Source: CAXTPV01 sp965276715 (GTDB lineage Bacteria > Pseudomonadota > Alphaproteobacteria > Acetobacterales > Acetobacteraceae). From it: a stretch of 64,000 nucleotides of DNA. The stretch covers positions 2,294,001 through 2,358,000 of the forward strand of contig OZ255622.1 in the NCBI GenBank assembly GCA_965276715.1, given 5' to 3'. A program made the translations under genes and the position numbers. Positions 44,533-53,236 of this stretch are shown here, piece after piece (position 1 is the first letter of the stretch; each line of letters opens with the position of its first letter). Under the pieces are notes generated by a model that was given only the letters and a program-made list of their open reading frames with translations, was not told where the DNA came from and did no database searches.

Positions 44533-45933
44533 ATGAGCGAGGCTGTCGACATCGATCGGGCGGCCGAGCTCGGCGCGAAGGCGGAACGTCTGCACCGCGC
44601 GGACCGGTTCGCGGAGGCCGACATCGCCTACCGCGAGGCCCTCGCCGTGACGCCGGACGATCCGCGAATCCTCGGCAATTTCGGAGGGCTTCTCAATCAG
44701 CTCTGCCGGTTCGACGACGCCGAGCGCGTTTGCCTGCGTGCCGTCTCGCTTGATCCGCGTTCCTGGGGCGCCTGGTCGAACCTTGGCAACACGATGGTCG
44801 AAACGCAACGCTACAACGATGCCATCGCCGCCTTCTCCAATTGCCTCAGGCTCAACAGCGGCTACGCGCCGGCTCTCTCCAACCTCGGCGTGGCACTGCA
44901 GGCCTGCGGAGACCCGTCGACAGCCGTGACGTTCCTCGAACTCGCGACCCGCATCGATCCCGACAACGCCGAGACACACTGCAACCTCGCCCAATCGCTG
45001 CTCGCGTCGGGCGACTACGCGCGCGGCTTTGCGGAATATGAGTGGCGGTGGCGGACACGCGGGATGTCGCCTCACACGATGGCGATTCCGCGTTGGCACG
45101 GCGAGACGTTCGAGGGCCGCACCCTCCTCCTGCACGAGGAAGGCGGGTTCGGCGACACGCTGCAATTCGTTCGCTTCGCTTCGCTCGCCAAGGCACGTGG
45201 CGGCCATGTCGTCCTGCAGGTCCGCCAGGAGCTCGCAGGCCTTCTCGCGCGCATGCAAGCGGCCGATGCGGTCGTGACCACGGACGCGGCGCCGGAGGCC
45301 GACCTCTACTGCCCCATGCTCAGCCTGCCGGCTGTCCTCGGCACCACCCTCGACACGATCCCTTCAACCGCCAATTACCTGACGCCGGACCCGGCTCTCG
45401 TCGCGCGTTGGCGCGAGCGTCTCGCGTCAGACCCGGTTGCGAGCGCCGGACACCCACTTCGGGTCGGATTGGTCTGGGCAGGCTCCCCGAGGCACGGCTT
45501 CCGGGGCGCCGCCCTGGCCGATCGGCGGCGCTCCACGACGCTCGCGGCCTTCGCTCCTCTCGCGAGGTCGGCGGCGACCTTCTACAGTCTCCAGGTCGGC
45601 GAGGCCGGCGGTCAGGGTCGAGCGCCGCCCGCGGGAATGGCGCTGATCGACCATACGAGACATCTCGCAACCTTCGACGACACCGCAGCACTCATCGCGG
45701 TGCTCGACCTCGTCATCGCCGTCGACACGTCGACCGCGCATCTTGCCGGCGCGCTCGGCCGCCCGGTCTGGATGCTGTCCCGTTACGACCAATGCTGGCG
45801 CTGGCTCGCCGGACGCGACGACACCCCCTGGTACGACACGATGCGTCTTTACCGGCAGCCTGCTCCGCATGACTGGGCAACCCCCATCGATCGCGTCGCG
45901 CAGGATCTTGCGCGGCTCGCCGACCCTGGATGA
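44533..45933 (+). CDS. TPR-glycosyltransferase, candidate flagellin glycosyltransferase (FlmG-like)
   Basis: This 466-residue protein has three to four TPR repeats at residues about 10-170 (ANCRILGNFGGLL-like helices, e.g. SWGAWSNLGNTMVETQRYNDA). A GT-B half follows, with the nucleotide-sugar motif AVDTSTAHLAGALGRPVWML near residue 397. The same TPR plus glycosyltransferase layout is found in Caulobacter FlmG, which glycosylates flagellins after TPR-mediated binding. Position directly behind flagellin, flaF and DUF1217 genes supports this role; the sugar is unknown. GTG at 44527 is an alternative start. Confidence 0.8.
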   Translation: MSEAVDIDRAAELGAKAERLHRADRFAEADIAYREALAVTPDDPRILGNFGGLLNQLCRFDDAERVCLRAVSLDPRSWGAWSNLGNTMVETQRYNDAIAAFSNCLRLNSGYAPALSNLGVALQACGDPSTAVTFLELATRIDPDNAETHCNLAQSLLASGDYARGFAEYEWRWRTRGMSPHTMAIPRWHGETFEGRTLLLHEEGGFGDTLQFVRFASLAKARGGHVVLQVRQELAGLLARMQAADAVVTTDAAPEADLYCPMLSLPAVLGTTLDTIPSTANYLTPDPALVARWRERLASDPVASAGHPLRVGLVWAGSPRHGFRGAALADRRRSTTLAAFAPLARSAATFYSLQVGEAGGQGRAPPAGMALIDHTRHLATFDDTAALIAVLDLVIAVDTSTAHLAGALGRPVWMLSRYDQCWRWLAGRDDTPWYDTMRLYRQPAPHDWATPIDRVAQDLARLADPG

Positions 45934-45963
45934 ACCTTTCGCGGCCGATCGCGCTCCGCTGCG

Positions 45964-46434
45964 ATGACCGAGACGATCCGTCATCCGGGCCACACCGGCC
46001 TCCGAGACCTCGCGTACGACGAGATGCTCGCGTTCCGCTGCCGCCTGCTGCGACACCCGCTCGGCCTCGACTTCACCCCGCTCGAGCTCCAAGCCGAAGC
46101 CGCGCAAATCCACCTCGCCCTGCGCGGACCCGATGGCGCGATCATCGCCACCCTCCTTCTCGTGCTCCCCGACCAAACCGGCACCGCCCGGCTCAGACAA
46201 ATGGCGGTCGAGCCCGCCTTCCGGCGACGCGGCCTCGGCGCGAGCCTCGTGGTCGCGGGCGAGGCCGAACTCCGCCGTCGCCAGGCCACCCTCGTCATGC
46301 TCGCCGCCCGCGCGCCCGCCATCCCGTTCTATGAGAAGCTCGGCTACATGACGAAGGGCGAACGCTATATCGAGCTCACCATCCCCCACATCCGGATGGA
46401 GAAGCCTCTCATCCCGATCCATCCGAAGGCCTGA
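45964..46434 (+). CDS. GNAT-family N-acetyltransferase
   Basis: This is a 156-residue GCN5-related acetyltransferase. The acetyl-CoA motif is LRQMAVEPAFRRRGLGASLVVAGE, and FYEKLGYMTKG is the C-terminal signature. It is of the ElaA-like small-molecule or protein acetyltransferase type, with the acceptor not identifiable. Its TGA is directly followed by the ATG of the M48 peptidase gene. Confidence 0.85.
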   Translation: MTETIRHPGHTGLRDLAYDEMLAFRCRLLRHPLGLDFTPLELQAEAAQIHLALRGPDGAIIATLLLVLPDQTGTARLRQMAVEPAFRRRGLGASLVVAGEAELRRRQATLVMLAARAPAIPFYEKLGYMTKGERYIELTIPHIRMEKPLIPIHPKA

Positions 46435-47667
46435 ATGCCCAACTTGCTGCTCGTCTTCCTCGTCGCCACGCTCGCTTGGCAAGCCGCGACGCTCGGCCTG
46501 CTGCGCCGCCAAGCCGCCGCCGTGACGCGCCATCGCGATCGCGTCCCGCTTGAATTCGCTTCCACCGTCACGATCGAGCAGCATCGCAAGGCTGCCGACT
46601 ACACGGTCGCCCGGACCAGGATCGCCGCTCTCTCAAGCCTCGTCGACGTCGCCCTGATCCTCCTGTGGGTGCTCGCCGGCCTGAACCTTCTCTCGGCCGC
46701 GCTCGACCAGACGCTCCGACCCTCACTCCTGCGCCAGCTCATCCTGCTGGCGATCGTCCTTGCCGTCCCGGCCATCGCCACTCTGCCGATCCGCGCCTAC
46801 GCCGCCCTCGTCGTCGAGCGTCGCTTCGGCTTCCGTCAGGGCTCCGCTTCCCTCTTCGTCGTCGACGAACTCAAGCGCGTGGCCCTCTCCGCGATCGTCG
46901 GGCTGCCGCTGCTCGCGGGCCTGCTCGCCCTGATGCGTTCGGCGACCGGCCTGTGGTGGCTGTGGACGTGGGCGGCCGCGGTCGTTCTGATCCTCGCCGC
47001 CCCCACGATCTACACGCGTCTGATCGCGCCGATGTTCAACCGCTTCGAGCCGATCCGGGACGCGGCGCTGACGACACGGCTGGAAGCGCTGCTCGCGCGC
47101 TGCGGCTTCCGGTCCTCGGCGCTGCTGACGATGGACGCCTCACGCCGGTCGAGCCATGCCAACGCCTTCTTCATCGGCTTCGGGCGAACCAAGCGCATCG
47201 TCCTGTTCGACACGCTGCTGGCCAGGCAGTCGCCGGACGAGATCGAAGCCGTCGTCGCCCACGAGCTCGGTCATTTCCGCCACCGGCACGTGCTCACGGG
47301 AACCATACGCGCCATCGTCATGCTGTTCGCCGTCCTGTTCGCCTTCGGCTGGCTTTGCCGTCAGCCCTGGGTGATCGATGGTTTCGGGTTCCACGACCAT
47401 GGCGTGGCGACACGCTTCATCGCGGCCAACCTGCTCCTCGGCATCGTCGGCCCGCTGACGACGCCGCTGTCGAACTGGATCTCCCGTCGTCACGAGTTCC
47501 AGGCGGACGACTTCGCCAGGCGGCAGGTCGGCGCCGAGCCGCTGATTTCCGCCCTGACCCGACTGACGAGCGATGGCGCGAGCACCCTGACCCCCGATCC
47601 GCTCTATGCGCTGGTCAATTACAGCCATCCGCCGGTGCCGATCCGCGTCGCGCATCTCCGGGCGTGA
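46435..47667 (+). CDS. M48-family membrane metalloendopeptidase (Ste24/HtpX type)
   Basis: This 410-residue zinc peptidase has HELGH at residues 276-280 and a third-ligand Glu in RRHEFQADDFAR. There are about six membrane segments, and an N-terminal CAAX-protease-1 region is of the Ste24p kind. It probably degrades or processes membrane proteins. The gene is tightly coupled to the GNAT gene. Confidence 0.92.
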   Translation: MPNLLLVFLVATLAWQAATLGLLRRQAAAVTRHRDRVPLEFASTVTIEQHRKAADYTVARTRIAALSSLVDVALILLWVLAGLNLLSAALDQTLRPSLLRQLILLAIVLAVPAIATLPIRAYAALVVERRFGFRQGSASLFVVDELKRVALSAIVGLPLLAGLLALMRSATGLWWLWTWAAAVVLILAAPTIYTRLIAPMFNRFEPIRDAALTTRLEALLARCGFRSSALLTMDASRRSSHANAFFIGFGRTKRIVLFDTLLARQSPDEIEAVVAHELGHFRHRHVLTGTIRAIVMLFAVLFAFGWLCRQPWVIDGFGFHDHGVATRFIAANLLLGIVGPLTTPLSNWISRRHEFQADDFARRQVGAEPLISALTRLTSDGASTLTPDPLYALVNYSHPPVPIRVAHLRA

Positions 47668-47710
47668 GGCGCGCCTTTCTCGCCCCGCGCAAGCTCGCTA
47701 CCGTCGCTCG

Positions 47711-49747
47711 ATGAAACTTCGTCTGCTCCTCCTCCTCTCGCTTGCCGTTCCCTCAAGCGCATTCGCCGAGCCCGTCTCGGTTCGGGACCTCGCAAAGGTC
47801 GTCAAGCTGTCCGACCCGCAGATCGCTCCCGACGGCAGGACGGTCGCGCTCGTCGAGCAACGCGCCGACCTCCACGACGACGAGTTCCGCACCGAGCTCG
47901 CACTCGTCGATGTCGCCACCCACGCGCTCCGCCCGCTGACCACCGACCGTCATCATGCCGGGTCGCCGCGCTGGTCCCCGACGGGCGACCGTCTGGCCTT
48001 CACCGCGCCCGACGACAAGAAGCATCTCCAGTTGTTCGTCCTGCCGATGGCAGGCGGCGAAGCGCGGCAGATCACGCATCTCAAGGACGGCATCGACCAG
48101 TTCGCCTGGAGCCCCGACGGCAACCGCTTCGCCATCGCGGTGACCGATCCGGCGCCCGACCGCCATGGCGAGGACAAGTTCCGCACCGCGTTCGCCGTCG
48201 GCGACGACAACTACCTCACCAACGCGGCGCCGCGTCCCTCCCATGTCTGGATGGTGGACGCGTCGGACGGTACGCCGCATCGCGTGACGAGCGGCACGTG
48301 GTCGCTGCCGGTCAGCCTGCCGCCGGGACCGCCATCCTCGCCGCTGAAATGGTCTCCCGACGGCAAGACCATCGCGATCGTCCGCCAGCAGACGCCCTCG
48401 ACGGGCGACGAGGCGCAATCGCGCGTCCAGCTCCTCGAGCTCGCCAGCCAGCATGCGCGTGACCTGACCGGACAGACCGCGCTCGAGGGATTCCCTAAAT
48501 TCTCGCCCGACGGGACCAGCATCGCCTATTGGCAATCCCGCGACGGCAAGCCGTGGCAGTTGCAGGACGTGCTGGTGGCACCAACCGCCGGCGGTCCCGG
48601 CCGCGACGTCACCCGCGCGCTGGACCGCAACATCTTCGGCACCTGGTGGATGCCGGACGGCAAGACGCTGCTGGTGGGCGCCGACGACGCGACATCCGTC
48701 GGTCTGTGGCTGCAGCCGTTGGACGGCGGCCCCGCGCGGCGGCTCGACCTCGGCCAGGTGATGCCGGCCAGCAGCTTCTGGGTCGATGCCGATGTCGGCC
48801 GAAAGGGCCAGATCGCCTTCATCGGCCAGTCGCACACCGATCCGTACGAGCTTTTCCTGATGGAAGGCCCGGACGCGCCGCCAGTAAGGCTGACCGACGA
48901 GAACCAGGCGTTTTCATCGCTCACGCTGGGACGCACCGAGACCGTCACCTGGAATGGTCCCAGCGGCCCGCTCGACGGCGTGCTCACCTATCCGCCGCAT
49001 GACCCCGGCCACGCGCTCCCGCTCGTCCTCGTCGTCCATGGCGGTCCGAGCTACGCGTCGCGCGACCATTTCAACCTGTTCAGCCAGGAACTCGCCGCGC
49101 ATGGCTGGCTGGTGTTCGAGCCGAACTATCGCGGCAGCGACAGCGCCGACAACGCGTTCTACGCCGCGATCTACCAGGATGCCGGCCAAGGGCCCGGCGA
49201 GGACGTCATGTCGGGCGTGAAGGCGTTGCAGGATCGCGGCCTCGCCGACGCGTCGCACATGGCGGTGTCGGGCTGGTCGTACGGCGGCTTCATGACGAGC
49301 TGGCTGATCGGGCACTATCCGGTCTGGCGGGCCGCCGTCGCCGGCGCCGCGGTCACCGACTGGGTCGGCATGTACGATCTCGCCGACGACAACGTCACCA
49401 CGAGCTTCGCGGTCGGCGGCTCGCCCTATGTCGGCGCCGGTCTCGACGCCTATCGCGCGCAATCACCCGCGACGTCGTTCCCGTCGATCCGCACGCCGAC
49501 GCTGGTCCTGTGCGACGTCGGCGACTACCGCGTGCCGATCACCCAGTCCTACCGGCTCTACCGGGCGTTGCGCGACAACCATGTCGAGACCGCCTTCTAC
49601 GCCTATCCCGTCGACGGTCATTTCCCGTCCGACCCGATCCGCCAGATCGACGTCGACACGCGCTGGATCGACTGGATCGCCGGCCACATGCATGAAGCGG
49701 ACACGCAAGGAACCGGCGGCCCTGTGCGCGCGTCTCCAGCGCATTGA
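47711..49747 (+). CDS. Secreted S9-family prolyl oligopeptidase / dipeptidyl aminopeptidase
   Basis: This 678-residue protein has a signal peptide (residues 1-19, ending AFAEP). A WD40-like beta-propeller follows (about 20-420, with repeated SPDG motifs). The alpha/beta-hydrolase domain has S523 in GWSYGGFM, an Asp in VGDYRVP, and His in DGHFPSD. It cleaves peptides in the periplasm. ATG at 47711 is chosen because it starts the signal peptide; the frame continues upstream without one. Confidence 0.92.
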   Translation: MKLRLLLLLSLAVPSSAFAEPVSVRDLAKVVKLSDPQIAPDGRTVALVEQRADLHDDEFRTELALVDVATHALRPLTTDRHHAGSPRWSPTGDRLAFTAPDDKKHLQLFVLPMAGGEARQITHLKDGIDQFAWSPDGNRFAIAVTDPAPDRHGEDKFRTAFAVGDDNYLTNAAPRPSHVWMVDASDGTPHRVTSGTWSLPVSLPPGPPSSPLKWSPDGKTIAIVRQQTPSTGDEAQSRVQLLELASQHARDLTGQTALEGFPKFSPDGTSIAYWQSRDGKPWQLQDVLVAPTAGGPGRDVTRALDRNIFGTWWMPDGKTLLVGADDATSVGLWLQPLDGGPARRLDLGQVMPASSFWVDADVGRKGQIAFIGQSHTDPYELFLMEGPDAPPVRLTDENQAFSSLTLGRTETVTWNGPSGPLDGVLTYPPHDPGHALPLVLVVHGGPSYASRDHFNLFSQELAAHGWLVFEPNYRGSDSADNAFYAAIYQDAGQGPGEDVMSGVKALQDRGLADASHMAVSGWSYGGFMTSWLIGHYPVWRAAVAGAAVTDWVGMYDLADDNVTTSFAVGGSPYVGAGLDAYRAQSPATSFPSIRTPTLVLCDVGDYRVPITQSYRLYRALRDNHVETAFYAYPVDGHFPSDPIRQIDVDTRWIDWIAGHMHEADTQGTGGPVRASPAH

Positions 49748-49795
49748 CGCCGGTGCTCGGCGTCGAGCCGAACAAAACGTCATGCGGAGTTCGAC

Positions 49796-50614
49796 ATGCC
49801 ATTCTTCCAGGCGGCCGACGGCACCCAGCTTTTCTATCACGACTGGGGCACCGGCCGGCCGGTGGTCCTCCTGCACGGCTGGCCGCTGAATGCCGACAGT
49901 TGGGAATACCAGAGCGTCCCGCTGGTCGAGGCGGGCTTTCGTGTGGTCGCCCCCGATCGTCGCGGCTTCGGACGCTCGGCCCAGCCCTGGTCCGGCAACA
50001 ACTACGACACCTTTGCCACCGACGTCGTCAACCTGCTCGACCATCTCGACCTGCAGAACGTGGTCCTGGCCGGGTTCTCGATGGGCGGCGGCGAAGTGGC
50101 CCGGATCGCCGGCGCCGGCAATCCTCGCGTCGCCAAGGCCGCGTTCCTCGCAGCCGTCACGCCCTTCCTGCTCAAGACGCCTGATCACGAGAACGGTGCC
50201 GACGCCTCCGTCTTCGACGGCATGATCTCCGGAATTCGGGACGATCGCGCCAGTTTCTTCGGCAGCTTCGTCAAGATGTTCTATGGCCACACGCTGCTCG
50301 GCCGTCCGGCGGTGCCCGAACCGGTCCTCCAGCATTTCTCGATGATGGCGATGATGGCGTCGCCCCATGCGACCACGGAGTGCGTCCACGCGTTCGGCCG
50401 CACTGATTTCCGCGCCGACATCGCCAACATCAAGATCCCGACGCTGATCATTCACGGCACCAGCGACGAGACGGTTCCGATCGACATCTCGGCACGCGCG
50501 GCCGCCACGCTGATCCCCCATGCCGCACTCCTCGAATACGAAGGCTCGCCGCATGGCCTGCTCTTCACCGACCGCGTGCGCGCCGCCGAAGACCTGATCG
50601 CGTTCGCACGCTGA
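49796..50614 (+). CDS. Alpha/beta hydrolase (non-haem haloperoxidase/esterase type)
   Basis: This 272-residue hydrolase has the nucleophile elbow GFSMGGGE (S95), the oxyanion HGWPLNADSWEYQ, the DRRGFGRS motif, an Asp near GTSDETVPID and His in EGSPHGLLFT. These match cofactor-free haloperoxidases and arylesterases, whose natural reaction is ester hydrolysis or perhydrolysis. It lies directly before larC with a two-base gap and may be on the same transcript. Confidence 0.9.
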   Translation: MPFFQAADGTQLFYHDWGTGRPVVLLHGWPLNADSWEYQSVPLVEAGFRVVAPDRRGFGRSAQPWSGNNYDTFATDVVNLLDHLDLQNVVLAGFSMGGGEVARIAGAGNPRVAKAAFLAAVTPFLLKTPDHENGADASVFDGMISGIRDDRASFFGSFVKMFYGHTLLGRPAVPEPVLQHFSMMAMMASPHATTECVHAFGRTDFRADIANIKIPTLIIHGTSDETVPIDISARAAATLIPHAALLEYEGSPHGLLFTDRVRAAEDLIAFAR

Positions 50615-50616
50615 CG

Positions 50617-51780
50617 ATGCACCTGCATCTCGACGCGCTCGGCGGCGTCGCGGGTGACATGTTCGCGGCCTGCCTGCTCGATGCGTTGCCCGACGCGATG
50701 GAGGATGTCCGAAGGTCGGTCGCATCGGCGGCCGGCACCGATTGCGCGCTCGTCGCGCACGCCGACGGGACGCTGACCGGCGCGCGTTTCCGCGTCGATG
50801 CGCCGGATCACCACCATCACCCTCACGCGCACTGGTCGACGATCAGGCGCCGATTGCTCGATGTCCTCGACGACAGGATCGCACGCCACGCGGTCGGCAT
50901 CTTCGGCGTGCTCGCCGAGGCCGAGGGCAGGATCCACGGCGTCTCTCCCGACGATGTCGTCTTCCACGAGGTCGGCGCGGTCGATTCGATCGCGGACATC
51001 GTCGCTGCCGGGACGCTCATCGCGCGCCTCGAGCCGTTGTCGGTGAGCATCGCGCCACTTCCGCTCGGTGGCGGACGGATCGAGACCGCGCACGGCATCA
51101 TGCCAGTGCCCGCGCCCGCGGTCGCGATCCTGCTGGAAGGGTTCGAGACCATCGACGACGGCATCCCCGGCGAGCGTATCACGCCTACCGGTGCGGCCAT
51201 CCTTCGCTATCTAGAGCCCTCGGCACGTTCTCCGGGTGCGTCACGTCTGGTCGCGAGCGGCTACGGTTTCGGCACCCGGCGCCTGGCCGGCATCAGCAAC
51301 TGCCTGCGCGCGACCCTCTTCGAGACGACGCGGACGCAGGTGCCGCATCGGACGCTGACCGTGATCGCCTTCGAGGTCGATGACCAATCCGGCGAGGACC
51401 TCGCCGCCGGCATCGACCGGATCCGTGCCCACGAGGCCGTCCATGACGTCATCCAGATCCCGGCCATCGGCAAGAAGGGCCGCTTCGCGGTCCAGTTGCA
51501 GGTGCTGACCAGCGAGCAGCGTGCGGAGGAAGTGGCGGAGCTCTGCTTTCGCGAGACCACCACGATCGGCCTGCGCCTGGCGCGGGTCGAGGCGCGCGCC
51601 CTGTCCCGGCGCACGGCTTGCGTTTCCGCCGACGGCCACGACGTCAGGCTCAAGCTCGTCGATCGGCCGGGCGGGGAGACCGCCAAGGCCGAGGCGGACG
51701 ACATCTCGAACGCGGGCGACGCCGCCAGCCGAGCGTCGTTGCGCGCCAAAGCCTTGCAGGCTGCCGAATGGACGGGATGA
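50617..51780 (+). CDS. larC: Nickel-pincer cofactor cyclometallase LarC
   Basis: This 387-residue LarC/DUF111 protein starts MHLHLDALGGVAGDM and has a His-rich loop (DHHHHPHAHW, about residues 69-78). Key blocks are FHEVGAVDSIADIV and PVPAPAVAILLEG.ETIDDG. LarC inserts nickel into the pyridinium dithiocarboxylate ligand using CTP. It is a single full-length frame, with no frameshift between the LarC1 and LarC2 halves as in Lactobacillus. It overlaps larE. Confidence 0.93.
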   Translation: MHLHLDALGGVAGDMFAACLLDALPDAMEDVRRSVASAAGTDCALVAHADGTLTGARFRVDAPDHHHHPHAHWSTIRRRLLDVLDDRIARHAVGIFGVLAEAEGRIHGVSPDDVVFHEVGAVDSIADIVAAGTLIARLEPLSVSIAPLPLGGGRIETAHGIMPVPAPAVAILLEGFETIDDGIPGERITPTGAAILRYLEPSARSPGASRLVASGYGFGTRRLAGISNCLRATLFETTRTQVPHRTLTVIAFEVDDQSGEDLAAGIDRIRAHEAVHDVIQIPAIGKKGRFAVQLQVLTSEQRAEEVAELCFRETTTIGLRLARVEARALSRRTACVSADGHDVRLKLVDRPGGETAKAEADDISNAGDAASRASLRAKALQAAEWTG

Positions 51781-52583
51781 TGACCGCCGACCCTCTTACT
51801 GCCCTGCGTTCCGTCCTGGCCGGCCTGCCGCGCCCGGTTTCGATTGCCGTGAGCGGCGGCGTCGACAGCTTGACCCTCGCCTGCGTCGCCCACGAGGCGC
51901 TTGGAGGTGACGTCCGCATGCATCATGCGGTCTCGCCGGCGGTTCCAGCCGCGGCGACCAGACGCACGCGGCGTCTTGCGTCGCGGCTCGGATGGTCGCT
52001 CGACATCTTCGACGCCGGCGAATTCGCCGATCCCGCCTATCGCGCCAATCCCGTCAACCGCTGCTTCTTCTGCAAGACCAACCTCTATGGCACCGTCGTC
52101 AGGCGTGTGGGCGACGGGGCGACTGTCTTGTCGGGCACCAACATCGACGATCTGGGCGACTATCGCCCCGGGCTGGACGCGGCGCGTGCCCACGCGGTGC
52201 GCCATCCCTTCGTCGAGGCCGGCATCGACAAGGCGGGGGTCCGTTCGATCGCGCGTGCGGTCGGTCTCGGGTCCGTGGCCGAGCTCCCGTCATCGCCGTG
52301 CCTGTCGAGCCGGGTCGAGACCGGCATCGCCATCGAGCCCGCGACGCTCGCCACGATCGACCGTGTCGAGACCATCGTCCGCAACGCGTTGTCGGCGTCT
52401 ACCGTCCGATGCCGGGTGCGCGCGGCCGGTCTGGTGATCGAGCTGGACCCGCGAAGCCTGGCCGTCCTCGACGGCGACCGTGAGGCATCGTTGCGCGATG
52501 CCCTGCGTGCGGTGACCGACGAGGCTCCCTCGTTCACGGCCTACAGGACGGGCAGCGCGTTCCTGCGTGACGTGGCCGCATGA
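51777..52583 (+). CDS. larE: ATP-dependent sulfur transferase LarE
   Basis: This 268-residue PP-loop enzyme has SGGVDS (residues 26-31) for adenylation. C96 and C99 (NRCFFCK) and C175 (SPCLSSRV) give three cysteines, the pattern of cluster-binding LarE (as in Thermotoga) that can use an external sulfur source. The single-cysteine Lactobacillus enzyme instead sacrifices its own sulfur. LarE converts the biscarboxylate intermediate to a dithiocarboxylate. Two tandem ATGs (51777, 51780) overlap the larC stop. Confidence 0.92.
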   Translation: MMTADPLTALRSVLAGLPRPVSIAVSGGVDSLTLACVAHEALGGDVRMHHAVSPAVPAAATRRTRRLASRLGWSLDIFDAGEFADPAYRANPVNRCFFCKTNLYGTVVRRVGDGATVLSGTNIDDLGDYRPGLDAARAHAVRHPFVEAGIDKAGVRSIARAVGLGSVAELPSSPCLSSRVETGIAIEPATLATIDRVETIVRNALSASTVRCRVRAAGLVIELDPRSLAVLDGDREASLRDALRAVTDEAPSFTAYRTGSAFLRDVAA

Positions 52584-53236
52584 GCGCCGATTTCCTGCTC
52601 GACAGCGCTCGCGAGCGGCGGATCGGACTGCCCGAGGCGATCTATTGCGCCGGCAAGACGGCAGCCCAGATCGCCGCCATCATCGAGGCGGCGCCCGGCG
52701 CGCTTCTCCTGACGCGTCTCGACCAGGCGCGTCACGCCGCACTCGGCGCGATCGCGGACCGGCTCGACTACGACGTGGCGTCCGCGACCGCCATCGCGGG
52801 TGACCCGCCCCCCGTGCGCGGTCCGGCCCGGGTCGCGGTCGTGACCGCCGGAACGTCCGATATCCCGGTGGCGACCGAGGCCATGCGCACTCTGGCCTTT
52901 TCCGGATTTTCGGCACTTGCCGTCAATGATGTCGGCGTCGCCGGCCTCTGGCGCCTGATGAGCCGTGTCGACGAACTGGGCGCCTTCGACGTCGTGATCG
53001 TGGCGGCGGGCATGGATGCCGCTCTGCCGAGCGTTGTCGCCGGACTGGTCCCCGGCGCGGTGATCGCCGTGCCGACGTCGGTCGGCTACGGCGTCGCGTC
53101 GGGTGGCCGCGCCGCCCTCGACGCCGTGCTGTCGAGCTGCGCTCCCGGCATCACCGTCGTCAACATCGACAATGGCTACGGCGCCGCGTGCGCCGCCATC
53201 CGCATCCTCGGGAGATCCAACCATGGAACGTCGTGA
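52580..53236 (+). CDS. larB: Pyridinium-3,5-biscarboxylic acid mononucleotide synthase LarB
   Basis: This 218-residue PurE-like carboxylase has an N-terminal extension (DSARERRIGLPEAIYCAGK). The C-terminal AIR-carboxylase-like core has TAGTSDIPVATEA, NDVGVAGLWRL and PTSVGYGVASGGRAAL. LarB carboxylates and hydrolyses nicotinic acid adenine dinucleotide, the first step of the nickel-pincer pathway. It is coupled to larE by ATGA. The next gene overlaps its 3' end by 14 bases. Confidence 0.93.
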   Translation: MSADFLLDSARERRIGLPEAIYCAGKTAAQIAAIIEAAPGALLLTRLDQARHAALGAIADRLDYDVASATAIAGDPPPVRGPARVAVVTAGTSDIPVATEAMRTLAFSGFSALAVNDVGVAGLWRLMSRVDELGAFDVVIVAAGMDAALPSVVAGLVPGAVIAVPTSVGYGVASGGRAALDAVLSSCAPGITVVNIDNGYGAACAAIRILGRSNHGTS

